64,000 nucleotides of DNA from Pseudonocardia sp. EC080619-01 (GTDB lineage Bacteria > Actinomycetota > Actinomycetes > Mycobacteriales > Pseudonocardiaceae). The position numbers were made by a program, and so were the translations under genes. This document shows, one piece after another, positions 15,874 to 24,792 of the stretch. Location of the stretch: assembly GCF_001420995.1 (NCBI RefSeq), contig NZ_CP012184.1, positions 728,501-792,500 of the forward strand, read 5' to 3'. Positions within the stretch are counted from its first letter, which is position 1. Every line of letters begins with the position of its first letter. The notes under the pieces were generated by a model. It was not told the DNA's origin and did not search any database. It saw only the letters and a program-made list of their open reading frames with translations.

Positions 15874-16872
15874 ATGCCACGACGGCAGGTCATTGCAGCC
15901 CTCGGAATCGTCCTCGTCGCCGCTCTCGCGGTGACCGCGTTCGCCGACGCCGCCCGTTCCGGGCAGGGTCAGGCAGCGCGCTCCAACCTCACCCTCATCG
16001 CCCCCGCAGCCGCCAGGGGCGGCTGGGACCTCGTCGCCCGCGAGGCGCAGCAGTCCATGCGCACGGGCAACGTCGTCAACACCGTGCAGGTCGTCAACAT
16101 CCCCGGCGCGGGCGGGACGATCGGTCTCAACCAGCTCGCCGGCCTGGCCGGTGAGGAGACGACCATGATGGTCACCGGGACCGTGATGCTCGGCGGCATC
16201 AGCCAGTCCAACAGCCCGCTGAGCCTGGAGGACACGACGCCGATCGCCCGTGTCGCCGAGGACTTCGAGGTGATCGCGGTGCCGGCGGACTCGCCGTTCC
16301 GCACGCTGGAGGACTTCCTCGCCGCGTGGAAGGAGGACCCGCGCGGCCTGCCGGTCGGCGGCGGCTCCGCGGGCGGCATCGACCACATGGTGGCCGCGCA
16401 GCTGGCGCAGGCCCGCGGGGTGCCGGTCGAGGACCTCGTCTACACCCCGCACCCGGGCGGCGGCGAGCTGACGCTCAGCCTGCTGTCGACGGCGGCCGGC
16501 ACCGTCGGCGTCGGGATCTCGGGGTACAACGACTTCCGCGACCTCGTCGAGGCCGGGCAGCTGCGGGTGCTGGCCGTCGTCTCCCCGGAGCGTCTGGAGG
16601 GCGTGGACGCGCCGACGATGGACGAGCTCGGGCTGCCGCAGGTCGACCTCGTGAACTGGCGCGGCCTCGTCGCCCCGGCCGGGATCACCCCGGAGGAGCG
16701 GGCGGAGCTGGAGCAGATCACCCGCGAGATGGTCGGGACCGAGTCGTGGGCCGAGTCGGTGGAGCGCAACCGGTGGGTGCGCAGCGAGGCCTACGGCGAC
16801 GACTTCGGCGAGTTCCTGGTCAGCGAGCAGCGCCGCATCGACGATCTTCTGAAGGAGCTGGGGCTGGCATGA
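15874..16872 (+). CDS. tctC: Tripartite tricarboxylate transporter substrate-binding protein
   Basis: A 332-residue periplasmic-type binding protein of the Bug/TctC family, the soluble receptor of the TctCBA secondary transporter for citrate-like carboxylates. The N-terminus is a signal sequence (MPRRQVIAALGIVLVAALAVTAFA) without a clear lipobox. The Bug fold is shown by APAAARGGWDLVAREAQQSM, VNIPGAGGTIGLNQLAG, the loop PVGGGSAGGIDHMVAAQLAQ, and late in the protein GLVAPAGITPEERAELEQI. It is the first gene of a compact operon; its stop overlaps the tctB start (ATGA). A small ORF starting at 15856 adds a few residues. The true ligand is unknown. Confidence 0.85.
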   Translation: MPRRQVIAALGIVLVAALAVTAFADAARSGQGQAARSNLTLIAPAAARGGWDLVAREAQQSMRTGNVVNTVQVVNIPGAGGTIGLNQLAGLAGEETTMMVTGTVMLGGISQSNSPLSLEDTTPIARVAEDFEVIAVPADSPFRTLEDFLAAWKEDPRGLPVGGGSAGGIDHMVAAQLAQARGVPVEDLVYTPHPGGGELTLSLLSTAAGTVGVGISGYNDFRDLVEAGQLRVLAVVSPERLEGVDAPTMDELGLPQVDLVNWRGLVAPAGITPEERAELEQITREMVGTESWAESVERNRWVRSEAYGDDFGEFLVSEQRRIDDLLKELGLA

Positions 16873-17468
16873 GCCGCCGTCCGCCACATCTGTCGAAGGG
16901 CGCGCTGGTCGTGCCCGCGATCCTGACCGCGCTGGGGCTGTTCCTGGTCTACGGCACGCTGACGATGGAGGTCGTCGGTGACGGCGGCCTGTTCGGCCCG
17001 ACGACGATGCCGTGGATCGTCGCGGTGCTGTGCTTCGTCGTCGCCGCGGGGCTGGCCTTCGACATCCTGCGTCCCCGCCGCGAGTACGACACCCCCGCCA
17101 GGACCCCGGAGCCGGCGGTCGCCGCCGGCGCGTCCGACGGCCCCGCCCCGGCCTCCGGGGACACGGCCGCCGGTGACACGGACGAGGAGCCCGCGGAGCG
17201 CACCGATCCGGAGGGGGTGAACGCCCCGGCCGTGCTCACCGCGGTCGGCGGCGTCGTCGCCTTCATCGTCGTCCTGCCCTGGCTGGGCTGGATCCTCTCC
17301 GCGACCGGCCTGTTCACCGCCGTCGCCGCCGCACTGGGCAACCGCAGGTGGCTGCCGGTCGTCCTGGCCGGCCTCGCACTGGCCTCCGCGATCCAGGTCG
17401 TGTTCAGCGGTCTGCTCGGCATCTCCCTGCCCGCCGGCTTCGTCGGCCTCCTGGGAGGTGGCCTGTGA
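16869..17468 (+). CDS. tctB: Tripartite tricarboxylate transporter small membrane subunit
   Basis: A 199-residue membrane protein of the TctB family, the poorly conserved 4-helix subunit. Helices appear at about residues 14-33, 45-62 and in two later pairs. Between them is an unusually long acidic/proline-rich loop (about residues 75-115, including EPAVAAGASDGP and DTDEEPAERTDPEG). The translation signals of all three tct genes overlap, so stoichiometric production is expected. The long hydrophilic insert looks like an actinobacterial elaboration. Confidence 0.8.
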   Translation: MSRRPPHLSKGALVVPAILTALGLFLVYGTLTMEVVGDGGLFGPTTMPWIVAVLCFVVAAGLAFDILRPRREYDTPARTPEPAVAAGASDGPAPASGDTAAGDTDEEPAERTDPEGVNAPAVLTAVGGVVAFIVVLPWLGWILSATGLFTAVAAALGNRRWLPVVLAGLALASAIQVVFSGLLGISLPAGFVGLLGGGL

Positions 17469-18973
17469 TGGACCAGCTCACCAACCTGCTCGGCGGCTTC
17501 GCCGACGTCCTCAGCCCCTCCGCACTGCTGTTCGTCTTCCTCGGCGCCCTGCTCGGCACCGCCGTCGGCGTCCTGCCCGGCCTCGGCTCGTCGATGGCGG
17601 TGGCGCTGCTGCTGCCGCTGACGTTCGTCCTCGAACCGACCAACGCCCTGATCATGTTCACCGGCATCTACTTCGGCGGGCTGTTCGGCGACTCCATCGC
17701 CGGGATCCTGATGAACACCCCCGGCAACTCCACCGCCATCGCCAGCTCCTTCGAGGGCTACCGCATGGCCCAGCGCGGCAAGGCCGCCCAGGCACTGGCC
17801 ACCGCCGCCATCGGCGCCTTCATCGGCGGCATGATCGCCTCCGTGCTGGTGGTGTTCTTCGCCCCCACCCTCGCCGAGCTCGCCACCGGGTTCGGGCCCG
17901 CCGAGTTCCTCGCCCTCGCCGTGTTCGCCTTCGTCGCGATCTCCGCGGTCGTCGCCGACTCCGCCATCCGCGGCCTCGCCGCCCTGGCCATCGGCCTGAC
18001 CCTGGCCCTGATCGGCATCGACCAGCCCTCGGGCAGCCCACGGTTCTCCTTCGGCTTCCCCGCCCTGCTCGACGGCATCTCCATCGTCGTGATCACCGTG
18101 TCCCTGCTCGCGCTGGGCGAGGTGTTCCACCAGGCCGCGAAACTCGGCCGCACCACCGACCAGGAGACCGTCCTGCCCACCGGACGCCCCTGGCTCTCCC
18201 GCGCCGAGTTCCGCGCCGCGCTGCCCGCGTGGCTGCGCGGCACCGGCTACGGGCTCCCCTTCGGCGTCATCCCCGCCGGCGGCGCCGAGGTCCCCACCTT
18301 CCTCGCCTACGGCACCGAACGCCGCCTCGACCGCCGCCGCGACACCCCCATGTTCGGCAAGGGATCCATCCAGGGCGTCGCCGGCCCCGAAGCCGCCGGC
18401 AACGCCACCGCCGGCACCGCCATGGGAGCACTGCTGGCACTGGGCCTGCCCACCTCGGCGACCGCGGCGATCCTGCTCGCCGCGTTCCAGCAGTACGGCC
18501 TGCAACCCGGACCGCTGCTGCTCGAACGCTCCGGCGACATCGTCTGGGCCCTGCTCGCCGGGTTCTTCCTCGCGATGATCGTGCTGCTGATCCTCAACCT
18601 GCCCTTCGCACCACTGTGGGCACAGCTGCTGCGGGTCCCGAAGTCCTACCTCTACGCCGGCATCGCCGTGTTCGCCGCGTTCGGTGTCTACGCCGCCGGG
18701 GCCAGCACCGTCGACCTCGTGATCATGCTGGTGATCGGTGTGCTCGGACTCGCCATGCGGCTCTACGACATCCCGGTCGCACCGGTGCTGATCGCGGTCA
18801 TCCTCGGCCCGCTGGCCGAGTACTCGCTGCGCGACGCCATGGGCAACTCCGAGAACGACCCCGCCGTCCTGGTCTCCAGCCCGATCACCGTCGTGCTCTA
18901 CCTCCTGCTCCTCGCCGGACTGGCCTGGACCGGCTGGCGCAGGTTCGCCGAGAAGCGTGCCGCCGACGTCTGA
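17468..18973 (+). CDS. tctA: Tripartite tricarboxylate transporter large membrane subunit
   Basis: A 501-residue, roughly 12-helix transporter subunit with the TctA family signatures. [24 protein letters not shown] is near the start. [37 protein letters not shown] comes next, then the mid-protein [20 protein letters not shown] and the mirror motif [42 protein letters not shown]. The inverted repeat of the PG..... and A.GN motifs is the substrate-cavity signature. It starts at ATG 17468 sharing one base with the tctB stop. A hairpin follows the stop. No TctDE two-component regulator is adjacent. Confidence 0.9.
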   Translation: MDQLTNLLGGFADVLSPSALLFVFLGALLGTAVGVLPGLGSSMAVALLLPLTFVLEPTNALIMFTGIYFGGLFGDSIAGILMNTPGNSTAIASSFEGYRMAQRGKAAQALATAAIGAFIGGMIASVLVVFFAPTLAELATGFGPAEFLALAVFAFVAISAVVADSAIRGLAALAIGLTLALIGIDQPSGSPRFSFGFPALLDGISIVVITVSLLALGEVFHQAAKLGRTTDQETVLPTGRPWLSRAEFRAALPAWLRGTGYGLPFGVIPAGGAEVPTFLAYGTERRLDRRRDTPMFGKGSIQGVAGPEAAGNATAGTAMGALLALGLPTSATAAILLAAFQQYGLQPGPLLLERSGDIVWALLAGFFLAMIVLLILNLPFAPLWAQLLRVPKSYLYAGIAVFAAFGVYAAGASTVDLVIMLVIGVLGLAMRLYDIPVAPVLIAVILGPLAEYSLRDAMGNSENDPAVLVSSPITVVLYLLLLAGLAWTGWRRFAEKRAADV

Positions 18974-18987
18974 CCCGGCGGTGCACC

Positions 18988-19020
18988 CCGGTCCCGCCGT
19001 GCTCCCCGCGGCGGGGCCGG
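18988..19020. terminator. Bidirectional hairpin between tctA and LLM oxidoreductase
   Basis: Bases 18988-18999 pair with 19009-19020 as a 12-bp stem with one G-U pair and a 9-base loop. It lies between two convergent genes, so it can end transcription from both sides. Confidence 0.65.
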
Positions 19021-19024
19021 AGGA

Positions 19025-20065
19025 TCACGTGGCCCGGGCGAGACCGATCGCCCGGGCCAGCGTCGTGAGCCGCTCGTCGAGGGTGTCGCCCGCCGGGTAG
19101 AGGCGCACGGTGCCGATCCCGGCCGCCGCCCAGTCCCGGAGCCGCGCGGCGACACGCTCCTCGGTGCCGATCAGCGTCGTGCCGAGCACCATGTCGTCCG
19201 TGACGAGCGCGGCGGCACCCGCCCGGTCGCCGCCGAGCCAGGCGGCGCGGACGGCGTCGGCCCGCTCACCCCAGCCCTGGCGGCGGTAGGCGTCGAAGTA
19301 GAAGTTCTGCTCCGCCGTGCCCATCCCGCCGAGGCTGAACGCGATCCCCGGGCGGCGGGCGTCGACCATCGCGGCCTCCTCGCCGGGGTCGGCGGCGAAC
19401 GCGACCTCGGCCCCCTGGCAGAGCTCGACGTCGGCACGGGTGCGCCCGGCCGCGGCGAGCCCGGCGTCCAGCGGGGACAGGTAGGCCGCGGCGCCCTCCG
19501 GGACGAAGCTGGTGCCCAGCCAGCCGTCGGCGACCCGGCCGGTCAGCTCCAGCATCCGCGGCGAGAGCGCCGCGACGAACACCGGCAGGTCCGGCACCGG
19601 GGTGGTCGACAGGCGCATCGGGCGACCGCGGCCGCCGGGCAGCGGGATCGCGACGGTGTCGCCGTCGTGCGAGATCCGCTCGCCGGCGCAGGCCGCGCGG
19701 ATCACCTCGATCGTCTCCCGGAGCCGGGTCAGGGGGCGGTCGAACGGCACCCCGTGCAGACCCTCGATCACCTGCGGGCCGGACGGGCCGAGCCCGAGCA
19801 CGAACCGGCCCTGCGACATGTCGTGCAGGGTCAGCGCGGCCTGCGCGACCGCGACCGGGGAGCGGGTGCCGACCTGGATCACCCCGGAGCCGAGGCGGAT
19901 CCGGTCGGTGCGGGCGGCGAGGAAGCCGAGTGCGGACGGCGCGTCGGAGCCCCACGCCTCGGCGACCCAGCAGTCGTCGAGCCCGAGCTTCTCGGCCTCG
20001 GTCACGAACTCGACGGTCTCCGCCCAGTTCCCCCCGGACGCCTCGACCGTCGTCGCGGTGCGCAC
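19025..20065 (-). CDS. F420-dependent LLM-class oxidoreductase
   Basis: A 346-residue luciferase-like monooxygenase-fold enzyme expected to use F420 rather than FMN in actinobacteria. LGLDDCWVAEAWGSDAPSALGFLAARTDRIRLGSGVIQVGTRSPVAVAQAALTLHDMSQGRFVLGLGPSGPQVIEG is the classic N-terminal half of the barrel. VFVAALSPRMLELTGRVADGWLGTSFVP is the second phosphate-binding half. The start is GTG 20065, one base after the stop of the upstream SCO6745-type gene, so the two form an operon. The substrate is unknown; related enzymes act in xenobiotic or cofactor metabolism. Confidence 0.85.
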   Translation of the reverse strand: MRTATTVEASGGNWAETVEFVTEAEKLGLDDCWVAEAWGSDAPSALGFLAARTDRIRLGSGVIQVGTRSPVAVAQAALTLHDMSQGRFVLGLGPSGPQVIEGLHGVPFDRPLTRLRETIEVIRAACAGERISHDGDTVAIPLPGGRGRPMRLSTTPVPDLPVFVAALSPRMLELTGRVADGWLGTSFVPEGAAAYLSPLDAGLAAAGRTRADVELCQGAEVAFAADPGEEAAMVDARRPGIAFSLGGMGTAEQNFYFDAYRRQGWGERADAVRAAWLGGDRAGAAALVTDDMVLGTTLIGTEERVAARLRDWAAAGIGTVRLYPAGDTLDERLTTLARAIGLARAT

Positions 20066-20066
20066 C

Positions 20067-20936
20067 TCAGGACTCCCCGGTGGACCGGACGAGCCCGACC
20101 GGGCTGCGCTCGGGGACGTCGCCCGCGGCGAGCACCGCGGACGCGAGCGGGTCGAGCAGCGCGGCGAGCTCGTCCGTGCGGTCCCCGCCGAGCGCCGTCC
20201 ACGGCCGGGCGGCGGCCGCGTCGGTGAGCCGCTCGATCTCGGTGTGCTCGGCGGCCCCGGCGGACGTCAGGGTCCCGTCGGGGCCGGTCCAGCCGCGGCG
20301 GCGGACGTCCTCGGTCCCGGCGGCCCAGTCGTCGTCGCTCCACCCGCGGGCGGTGCGCAGCCACTCGGCGTCGGTCTCCCCCGCGGCGGCCTCGAGCAGG
20401 TGCGCGGCGACCGGGCCGACACCGCGGGCGACCAGGACGGCGACGTGGCCGTCGCCGCGGTGCTCGCGCAGCGTCGTCGTCGCCTGCCAGAGCGTCTCGA
20501 CCGCCCCAAGGGGGCGGGGCAGTGCCGCGTTCGCGGCGGCGAGCACCCGGCCCTCGACGTCCACCTCGGACGCGGCCGCCCAGGCCAGCTCCGCTGCCCG
20601 GTCCACCGGGCCGGTCCCGATCCGCCGCAGCGCGGCGGCCGCGCCGGACGACCGGGCGTCCAGGGCGGCGGCGGGCGGGGCGAGCGACCACACCTCCGGC
20701 AGCGCGCGGGCGGGCATCGACGGGTGGAAGTTGTGGAACGCGGCCGTCACCGGCGCGGGACCCACCGGCCCCAGCGGGGCGGCGCGCATCGCGAAGTAGC
20801 CCCGCCAGAAGCCGCGGTAGCCGGCCGCCTCGGCGGCGGCGCGGGTCTCCGGGGTGAAGTACACGACGTCGTGCACCGGTTCGAGGCGTTCCCACAGCGC
20901 ACGCGCGGCCGGCACCGGCCCGGGAGGTGGCGTCAC
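20067..20936 (-). CDS. SCO6745-family protein
   Basis: A 289-residue protein of an actinobacterial family with no known activity (once called SalK-like). Recognisable elements are WERLEPVHDVVYFTPETRAAAEAAGYRGFWRGYFAMRAAPLGPVGPAPVTAAFHNFHPSMPARALP near the N-terminus. A C-terminal winged-helix-like part follows (GWSDDDWAAGTEDVRRRGWTGPDGTLTSAG). These proteins often sit beside F420-linked enzymes, as here: its stop is one base from the LLM oxidoreductase start. The first residue is a GTG at 20936. A separate hairpin upstream ends the preceding operon. Confidence 0.7.
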   Translation of the reverse strand: MTPPPGPVPAARALWERLEPVHDVVYFTPETRAAAEAAGYRGFWRGYFAMRAAPLGPVGPAPVTAAFHNFHPSMPARALPEVWSLAPPAAALDARSSGAAAALRRIGTGPVDRAAELAWAAASEVDVEGRVLAAANAALPRPLGAVETLWQATTTLREHRGDGHVAVLVARGVGPVAAHLLEAAAGETDAEWLRTARGWSDDDWAAGTEDVRRRGWTGPDGTLTSAGAAEHTEIERLTDAAAARPWTALGGDRTDELAALLDPLASAVLAAGDVPERSPVGLVRSTGES

Positions 20937-20980
20937 CGGCGCACCGTAACCCGTGTGCGGCGCCGGTGGCGCGCACGCCG

Positions 20981-21015
20981 CCGGGCCCGCACACCACGCG
21001 GGTGTGCGGGCCCGG
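20981..21015. terminator. 15-bp perfect hairpin after the FAD monooxygenase
   Basis: Bases 20981-20995 pair perfectly with 21001-21015 around a 5-base loop (ACGCG). It lies 22 bases past the monooxygenase stop and 45 bases before the next start. It should terminate leftward transcription of the monooxygenase; there is no T-run. Confidence 0.75.
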
Positions 21016-21036
21016 ACGGGCTCCCCTGCTCGGCGG

Positions 21037-22854
21037 TCAGGAGAGGTGGTGCCGCTCCTGCAGCGCGTAGACCGGCGTGGAGATGCCCTCCTGCCGCGCC
21101 TTGAGCTGCAGTGCGAGGTACAGCGAGTAGAACCGGCTCTGGTGCAGGTTGCCGCCGTGGAACCAGAGGTTCTGCTGCTGGGTGGGCTTCCACATGTTGC
21201 GCTGCTCGCCCTCCCACGGGCCCGGGTCCTTGGTGGTGTCGGAGCCGAGACCCCACACCTTCCCGACCTTGTCCGCGACGTCCTGGCCGACGATGTCGGC
21301 GGCGAGCCCGTTCATCGACCGGTAGCCGGTGGCGAAGACGACGAGGTCCGCGTCGAGCTCGACCGTGGCTCCGTCCGATCCGGTCAGGCGCACGCCCTTC
21401 TCGGTGAACTCCTGCATCTGGCCGCGGACCAGCTTCACCTTGCCGTCGGCGACGAGCTCGGCCGCGCCGACGTCGATGTAGTAGCCCGAGCCCCGGCGCA
21501 GGTACTTCATGAACAGGCCGGAGTCGTCGTCGCCGAAGTCCAGCTCGAACCCGGCGTCGGTCAGCCGCTGGTAGAAGTCGGCGTCGACCTCGCGGGCCTT
21601 GTCGTAGGCCGGCTTCTGGAACTGCGCCATGATCCGGTACGGCAGCGACGCGAAGATCATGTCCGCGGTGTAGGTGTCGACACCGGCCTTGACCGCGCGC
21701 TCGGAGTACAGGTCACCGAGGCCGTACTCCATCAGCGTGTCGGACTTGATGATGTGGGTCGAGGACCGCTGCACCATCGTGACGTCGGCGCCGACCTCCC
21801 AGAGGGCGCCGCAGATGTCGAAGGCCGAGTTGTTCGACCCGATGACGACGACCTTCTTGCCCTGGTAGGCGTCCGGCCCGGGGTGCTGCGAGGAGTGCTG
21901 CACCTCGCCGCGGAACTGCTCCCGGCCCGGGAAGTCCGGCACGTTCGGCTTGCCGGAGACCCCCAGCGCGACGACGACCTGGCGCGGGCGGAGGGTGACC
22001 TCCTCGCCCGCCCGGTCGACCACGACGGTCCAGCGACCGGTGGCCTCGTCGAACTCGGCGGACCGCGCGGTCGTGGAGCCCCAGTAGTTGAGCTCCATGA
22101 TCCGCGTGTAGAACTCGAGCCAGTCGCCGATCTTGTCCTTCGGGGCGAAGACCGGCCAGTTGTCCGGGAACTTCAGGTACGGCAGGTGGTCGTACCAGAC
22201 CGGGTCGTGCAGGGCGAGGCTCTTGTAGCGCCTGCGCCAGGAGTCGCCGGGGCGCTCGTTGCGCTCGACGATGATCGTCGGGACGCCGAGCTGCCGGAGC
22301 CGGGCACCCAGCGCGATGCCGCCCTGGCCACCACCGATGATCACGACCTCGGGGTCGCGGGTGCGGCCCAGCTCGGACAGCTCCTCCTCGCGCCGCTCCT
22401 TCCACGTGACCCGGTCCGGGTTGGCGCCGTGCTCGGTGCCGAACGGGCGGTTCTCCCGCATCGGCTCCTCGTGCCCCGTGAGCTCGTCGAGGGTGGTGAG
22501 GAGGGTCCACGCCTTCCCGTCGACGATGCGGACGTGGCCGGAGCCGCGGCCCACCGCCGTCGCGAAGGTGAACCAGGCCTCGGTGACGCCGTCGGCCTCG
22601 GCCGGCTCCGCCGACAGCTCCCACCGCGACGGGTCGGTGCCCTCGAGGGTGTTCTCGAGCAGGTCGCGGACACCGGCGTGGTGCTCGACCGTCTTCAGGT
22701 TCCAGGTGAAGGAGACCAGGTCGCGCCAGTAGCTCTGCTCGGCGAACAGCGACACCGCCCGGTCGACGTCCCGGGCGGCCAGCGCCTCGCCGAAGGCGTC
22801 CAGCCAGCCCTCAGCGGTCGTGCGCGCCGCGGACTTCTCCTGCGTGGTGGTCAC
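21037..22854 (-). CDS. FAD/NAD(P)-dependent monooxygenase with N-terminal SnoaL-like domain
   Basis: A 605-residue flavin-containing monooxygenase. Residues about 15-130 form an NTF2/SnoaL-like domain (WLDAFGEALAARDVDRAVSLFAEQSYWRDLVSFTWN). Then come the FAD-binding GGGQGG at 174-179 in VVIIGGGQGGIALG, the FMO signature FRGEVQHSSQH at 314-324, and the NADPH-binding GSNNSA at 339-344 in VVVIGSNNSA. A second glycine-rich stretch and the late ATGY motif follow. The enzyme should N- or S-oxidise, or Baeyer-Villiger-oxidise, a small substrate. The fused SnoaL domain is typical of actinobacterial members. The GTG at 22854 has AGGAGGTG 6 bases upstream. Confidence 0.85.
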   Translation of the reverse strand: MTTTQEKSAARTTAEGWLDAFGEALAARDVDRAVSLFAEQSYWRDLVSFTWNLKTVEHHAGVRDLLENTLEGTDPSRWELSAEPAEADGVTEAWFTFATAVGRGSGHVRIVDGKAWTLLTTLDELTGHEEPMRENRPFGTEHGANPDRVTWKERREEELSELGRTRDPEVVIIGGGQGGIALGARLRQLGVPTIIVERNERPGDSWRRRYKSLALHDPVWYDHLPYLKFPDNWPVFAPKDKIGDWLEFYTRIMELNYWGSTTARSAEFDEATGRWTVVVDRAGEEVTLRPRQVVVALGVSGKPNVPDFPGREQFRGEVQHSSQHPGPDAYQGKKVVVIGSNNSAFDICGALWEVGADVTMVQRSSTHIIKSDTLMEYGLGDLYSERAVKAGVDTYTADMIFASLPYRIMAQFQKPAYDKAREVDADFYQRLTDAGFELDFGDDDSGLFMKYLRRGSGYYIDVGAAELVADGKVKLVRGQMQEFTEKGVRLTGSDGATVELDADLVVFATGYRSMNGLAADIVGQDVADKVGKVWGLGSDTTKDPGPWEGEQRNMWKPTQQQNLWFHGGNLHQSRFYSLYLALQLKARQEGISTPVYALQERHHLS

Positions 22855-22964
22855 GTGAGCACCTCCTGCGAGCGGTTCGCCGCGACCACGGGGCGCTCGC
22901 CGTCCCTGCCGCGGTCGTCGGGGCAACGGGAGCAGTGAACACCACCGTCGTGACGCGCGACACG

Positions 22965-22985
22965 GGTTGCGGCGAGGTTGCAACC
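22965..22985. promoter_or_regulatory. GGTTGC repeats upstream of the monooxygenase gene
   Basis: GGTTGC occurs at 22965-22970 and 22976-22981, exactly 11 bases apart, and the second copy is part of the perfect palindrome GGTTGCAACC at 22976-22985. The 11-base period is about one helical turn. It lies between the monooxygenase start and the 3' end of the quinone oxidoreductase gene, so it may bind a regulator of the monooxygenase. Confidence 0.35.
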
Positions 22986-22992
22986 GCTCGGC

Positions 22993-23916
22993 CTACCGGA
23001 AGAGCAGCACTCCGCGGCCGCGCTGCCCGCCCGCCTCCAGGGCGCGGTGGGCCTCCGCGGCGTCCCCGGCGGGCCAGGTGGCGGCGACCCTCGGGGTGAG
23101 CCTGCCCGACGAGGCGAGGTCGCGGATCGCGAGCAGCGTCTCCCGGTCCTCGGCGACCGTCCGCACCCACACCGGGTGCCAGGTGATGCCGCGCTCCGCG
23201 GTGCCGCGGTGACCGCGGACGGTGGCGATCCGGCCGCCGTCCCGGACCGCGGGCAGCAGCGCGTCGCCCTGCAGGGAGCCGTCGGCCAGCCCGTCGACGC
23301 CGCCGGGGACGGCACCGCGGACCGACCCGGCGAACCCGTCGCCGCGGGGCAGCACGACGTGCGCGCCCAGCCCGTCGACGAGCTCGGTGTCCCGCTCGGC
23401 GGCGTCGGCGACCACCCGCAGGCCGCGGGCCACGGCGAGCTGCACGGCGTACCCGCCGAACGCCCCGGCCGCACCGGTGACCGCGACCGTCCCTCCGCGC
23501 GGGACGGCCAGCTCGTCGAGCGCCAGCCAGGCGGTGAGCGCGTTCATCGGGAGCGTCGCGGCGGCGGTCTCGTCGACGCCGTCGGGCAGCGGGACGGCCG
23601 ACCCGGCCGGGACGACGACGTGCTCGGCATAGCCGCCGTGCGTCCCGTCCGGGACGACGATCGCCATCACCCGGTCGCCCACCCGCAGCGGGACGTCGTC
23701 CCCGGCCTCGTCGACCACGCCCGCGACGTCCATCCCGGGCACCCACGGCGGGTCCGTCTCCTGGCGCCGGACGGAGCGCTGCAGCGTGTCGGTCGGGTTG
23801 ACCGCGGCCGCGGACACCCGGATCCGGACCTGCCCCGGGCCGGCGTGCGGCTCGGGCAGGTCGAGGACCTCGAGGACGTCCGGGCCTCCGTGCGTGGTGA
23901 GTCCGACGGCGCGCAT
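22993..23916 (-). CDS. NAD(P)H quinone oxidoreductase-like alcohol dehydrogenase
   Basis: A 307-residue zinc-independent medium-chain dehydrogenase/reductase of the quinone oxidoreductase type. MRAVGLTTHGGPDVLEVLDLPEP is the standard start. SAAAVNPTDT and PWVPGMDVAGVVDEAGDDV form the GroES-like domain. The Rossmann motif VAVTGAAGAFGGYAVQLAVARG binds NADPH, and the tail LTPRVAATWPAGDAAEAHRALEAGGQRGRGVLLFR is typical. No zinc-ligand Cys/His set is present. It should reduce quinones or enones. It stands on the same strand as the monooxygenase but 138 bases upstream of it. Confidence 0.85.
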   Translation of the reverse strand: MRAVGLTTHGGPDVLEVLDLPEPHAGPGQVRIRVSAAAVNPTDTLQRSVRRQETDPPWVPGMDVAGVVDEAGDDVPLRVGDRVMAIVVPDGTHGGYAEHVVVPAGSAVPLPDGVDETAAATLPMNALTAWLALDELAVPRGGTVAVTGAAGAFGGYAVQLAVARGLRVVADAAERDTELVDGLGAHVVLPRGDGFAGSVRGAVPGGVDGLADGSLQGDALLPAVRDGGRIATVRGHRGTAERGITWHPVWVRTVAEDRETLLAIRDLASSGRLTPRVAATWPAGDAAEAHRALEAGGQRGRGVLLFR

Positions 23917-23932
23917 GGACCCACCCTCACAG

Positions 23933-24748
23933 TCAGGCGGGATCGGGGCGCGGTGGGAGCGTCTCCCCCGCCTCGACCGCCACGTCGAGGTGGTTCCCGG
24001 CGGGCGGCAGCGGGCAGGTCGCGTGCGCGGTGAAGGCGCACGGCAGGTTCACCACGCGGTTGAGGTCGAGGCGCAGCGCGCCGTCGGCGCCGGGGTCGGC
24101 GGTCTTCAGGATCCGGCCCCCGCCGTAGGTGGTGTCGCCGGAGGTGGCGTCGCGGAAGTGCAGGGACAGGCCGCCGTCCCTCCCGGACAGCGCGACCAGG
24201 CGCTGCTGTGCGCCGCCGTGGCGGAACGTCACCTCGCCGACGGCGGTCGGGAAGTGCTGCAGCCCGTCGACGACCGCGTCGACGGTGATCCGGCGCGGCT
24301 CGTCGTAGGGGGTGAAGGCGGCGTCGACGACGGCGGCCTCGTCGTAGGGGTACGCGGGGACCCCGGTGAAGGCGGTGCGGGTGACCGCGTGCGGGTCCCG
24401 GATCCGCAGCGCGGAGGAGTCGGTGCGGCGGGCGATCTCGACCATCCGGTCGCCGACGGCGACCATCACGCCGGGCGCACCGTCGACCGGGTGCAGGTCC
24501 ACGGTGCCGTCGAGCGGGGTGTCGGCGCCGGGCGGCACGACGCCGTCGGCGGCGGCCGCGGTGACCGTCACCGTCCCGCCGCCGGTGGCCCGCCAGGTGC
24601 CGGGGAGGCCGGGGACCGTGCCCGGGCCGTCGTCGAGCCAGTGCAGGGCGGTCAGCGACAGCCAGCCGTGCGGCTCGCGCAGCGTCTCCTCGCGGGCGGC
24701 CTTCCAGGCGGCGTGCTCGGTGCGGGCGTCGGTACCGGTCGTCGTCAT
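23933..24748 (-). CDS. DUF1684 protein
   Basis: A 271-residue protein with the DUF1684 architecture. EHAAWKAAREETLREPHGWLSLTALHWLDDGPGTVPG is the family's W..R...L..P.GWL....L.WL start. The C-terminus LDLNRVVNLPCAFTAHATCPLPPAGNHLDVAVEAGE is its most conserved block, with a short beta-rich core in between (GEVTFRHGGAQQRLVALSGRDG). No signal peptide is present. The function is unknown; the conserved Pro-Cys and the C-terminal acidic residues may form an active or binding site. The start is the ATG at 24748. Confidence 0.85.
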   Translation of the reverse strand: MTTTGTDARTEHAAWKAAREETLREPHGWLSLTALHWLDDGPGTVPGLPGTWRATGGGTVTVTAAAADGVVPPGADTPLDGTVDLHPVDGAPGVMVAVGDRMVEIARRTDSSALRIRDPHAVTRTAFTGVPAYPYDEAAVVDAAFTPYDEPRRITVDAVVDGLQHFPTAVGEVTFRHGGAQQRLVALSGRDGGLSLHFRDATSGDTTYGGGRILKTADPGADGALRLDLNRVVNLPCAFTAHATCPLPPAGNHLDVAVEAGETLPPRPDPA

Positions 24749-24792
24749 GCCGGTGGAACGCGGCGTGCGCCGGATGACTTCCCGGGCGGGTG

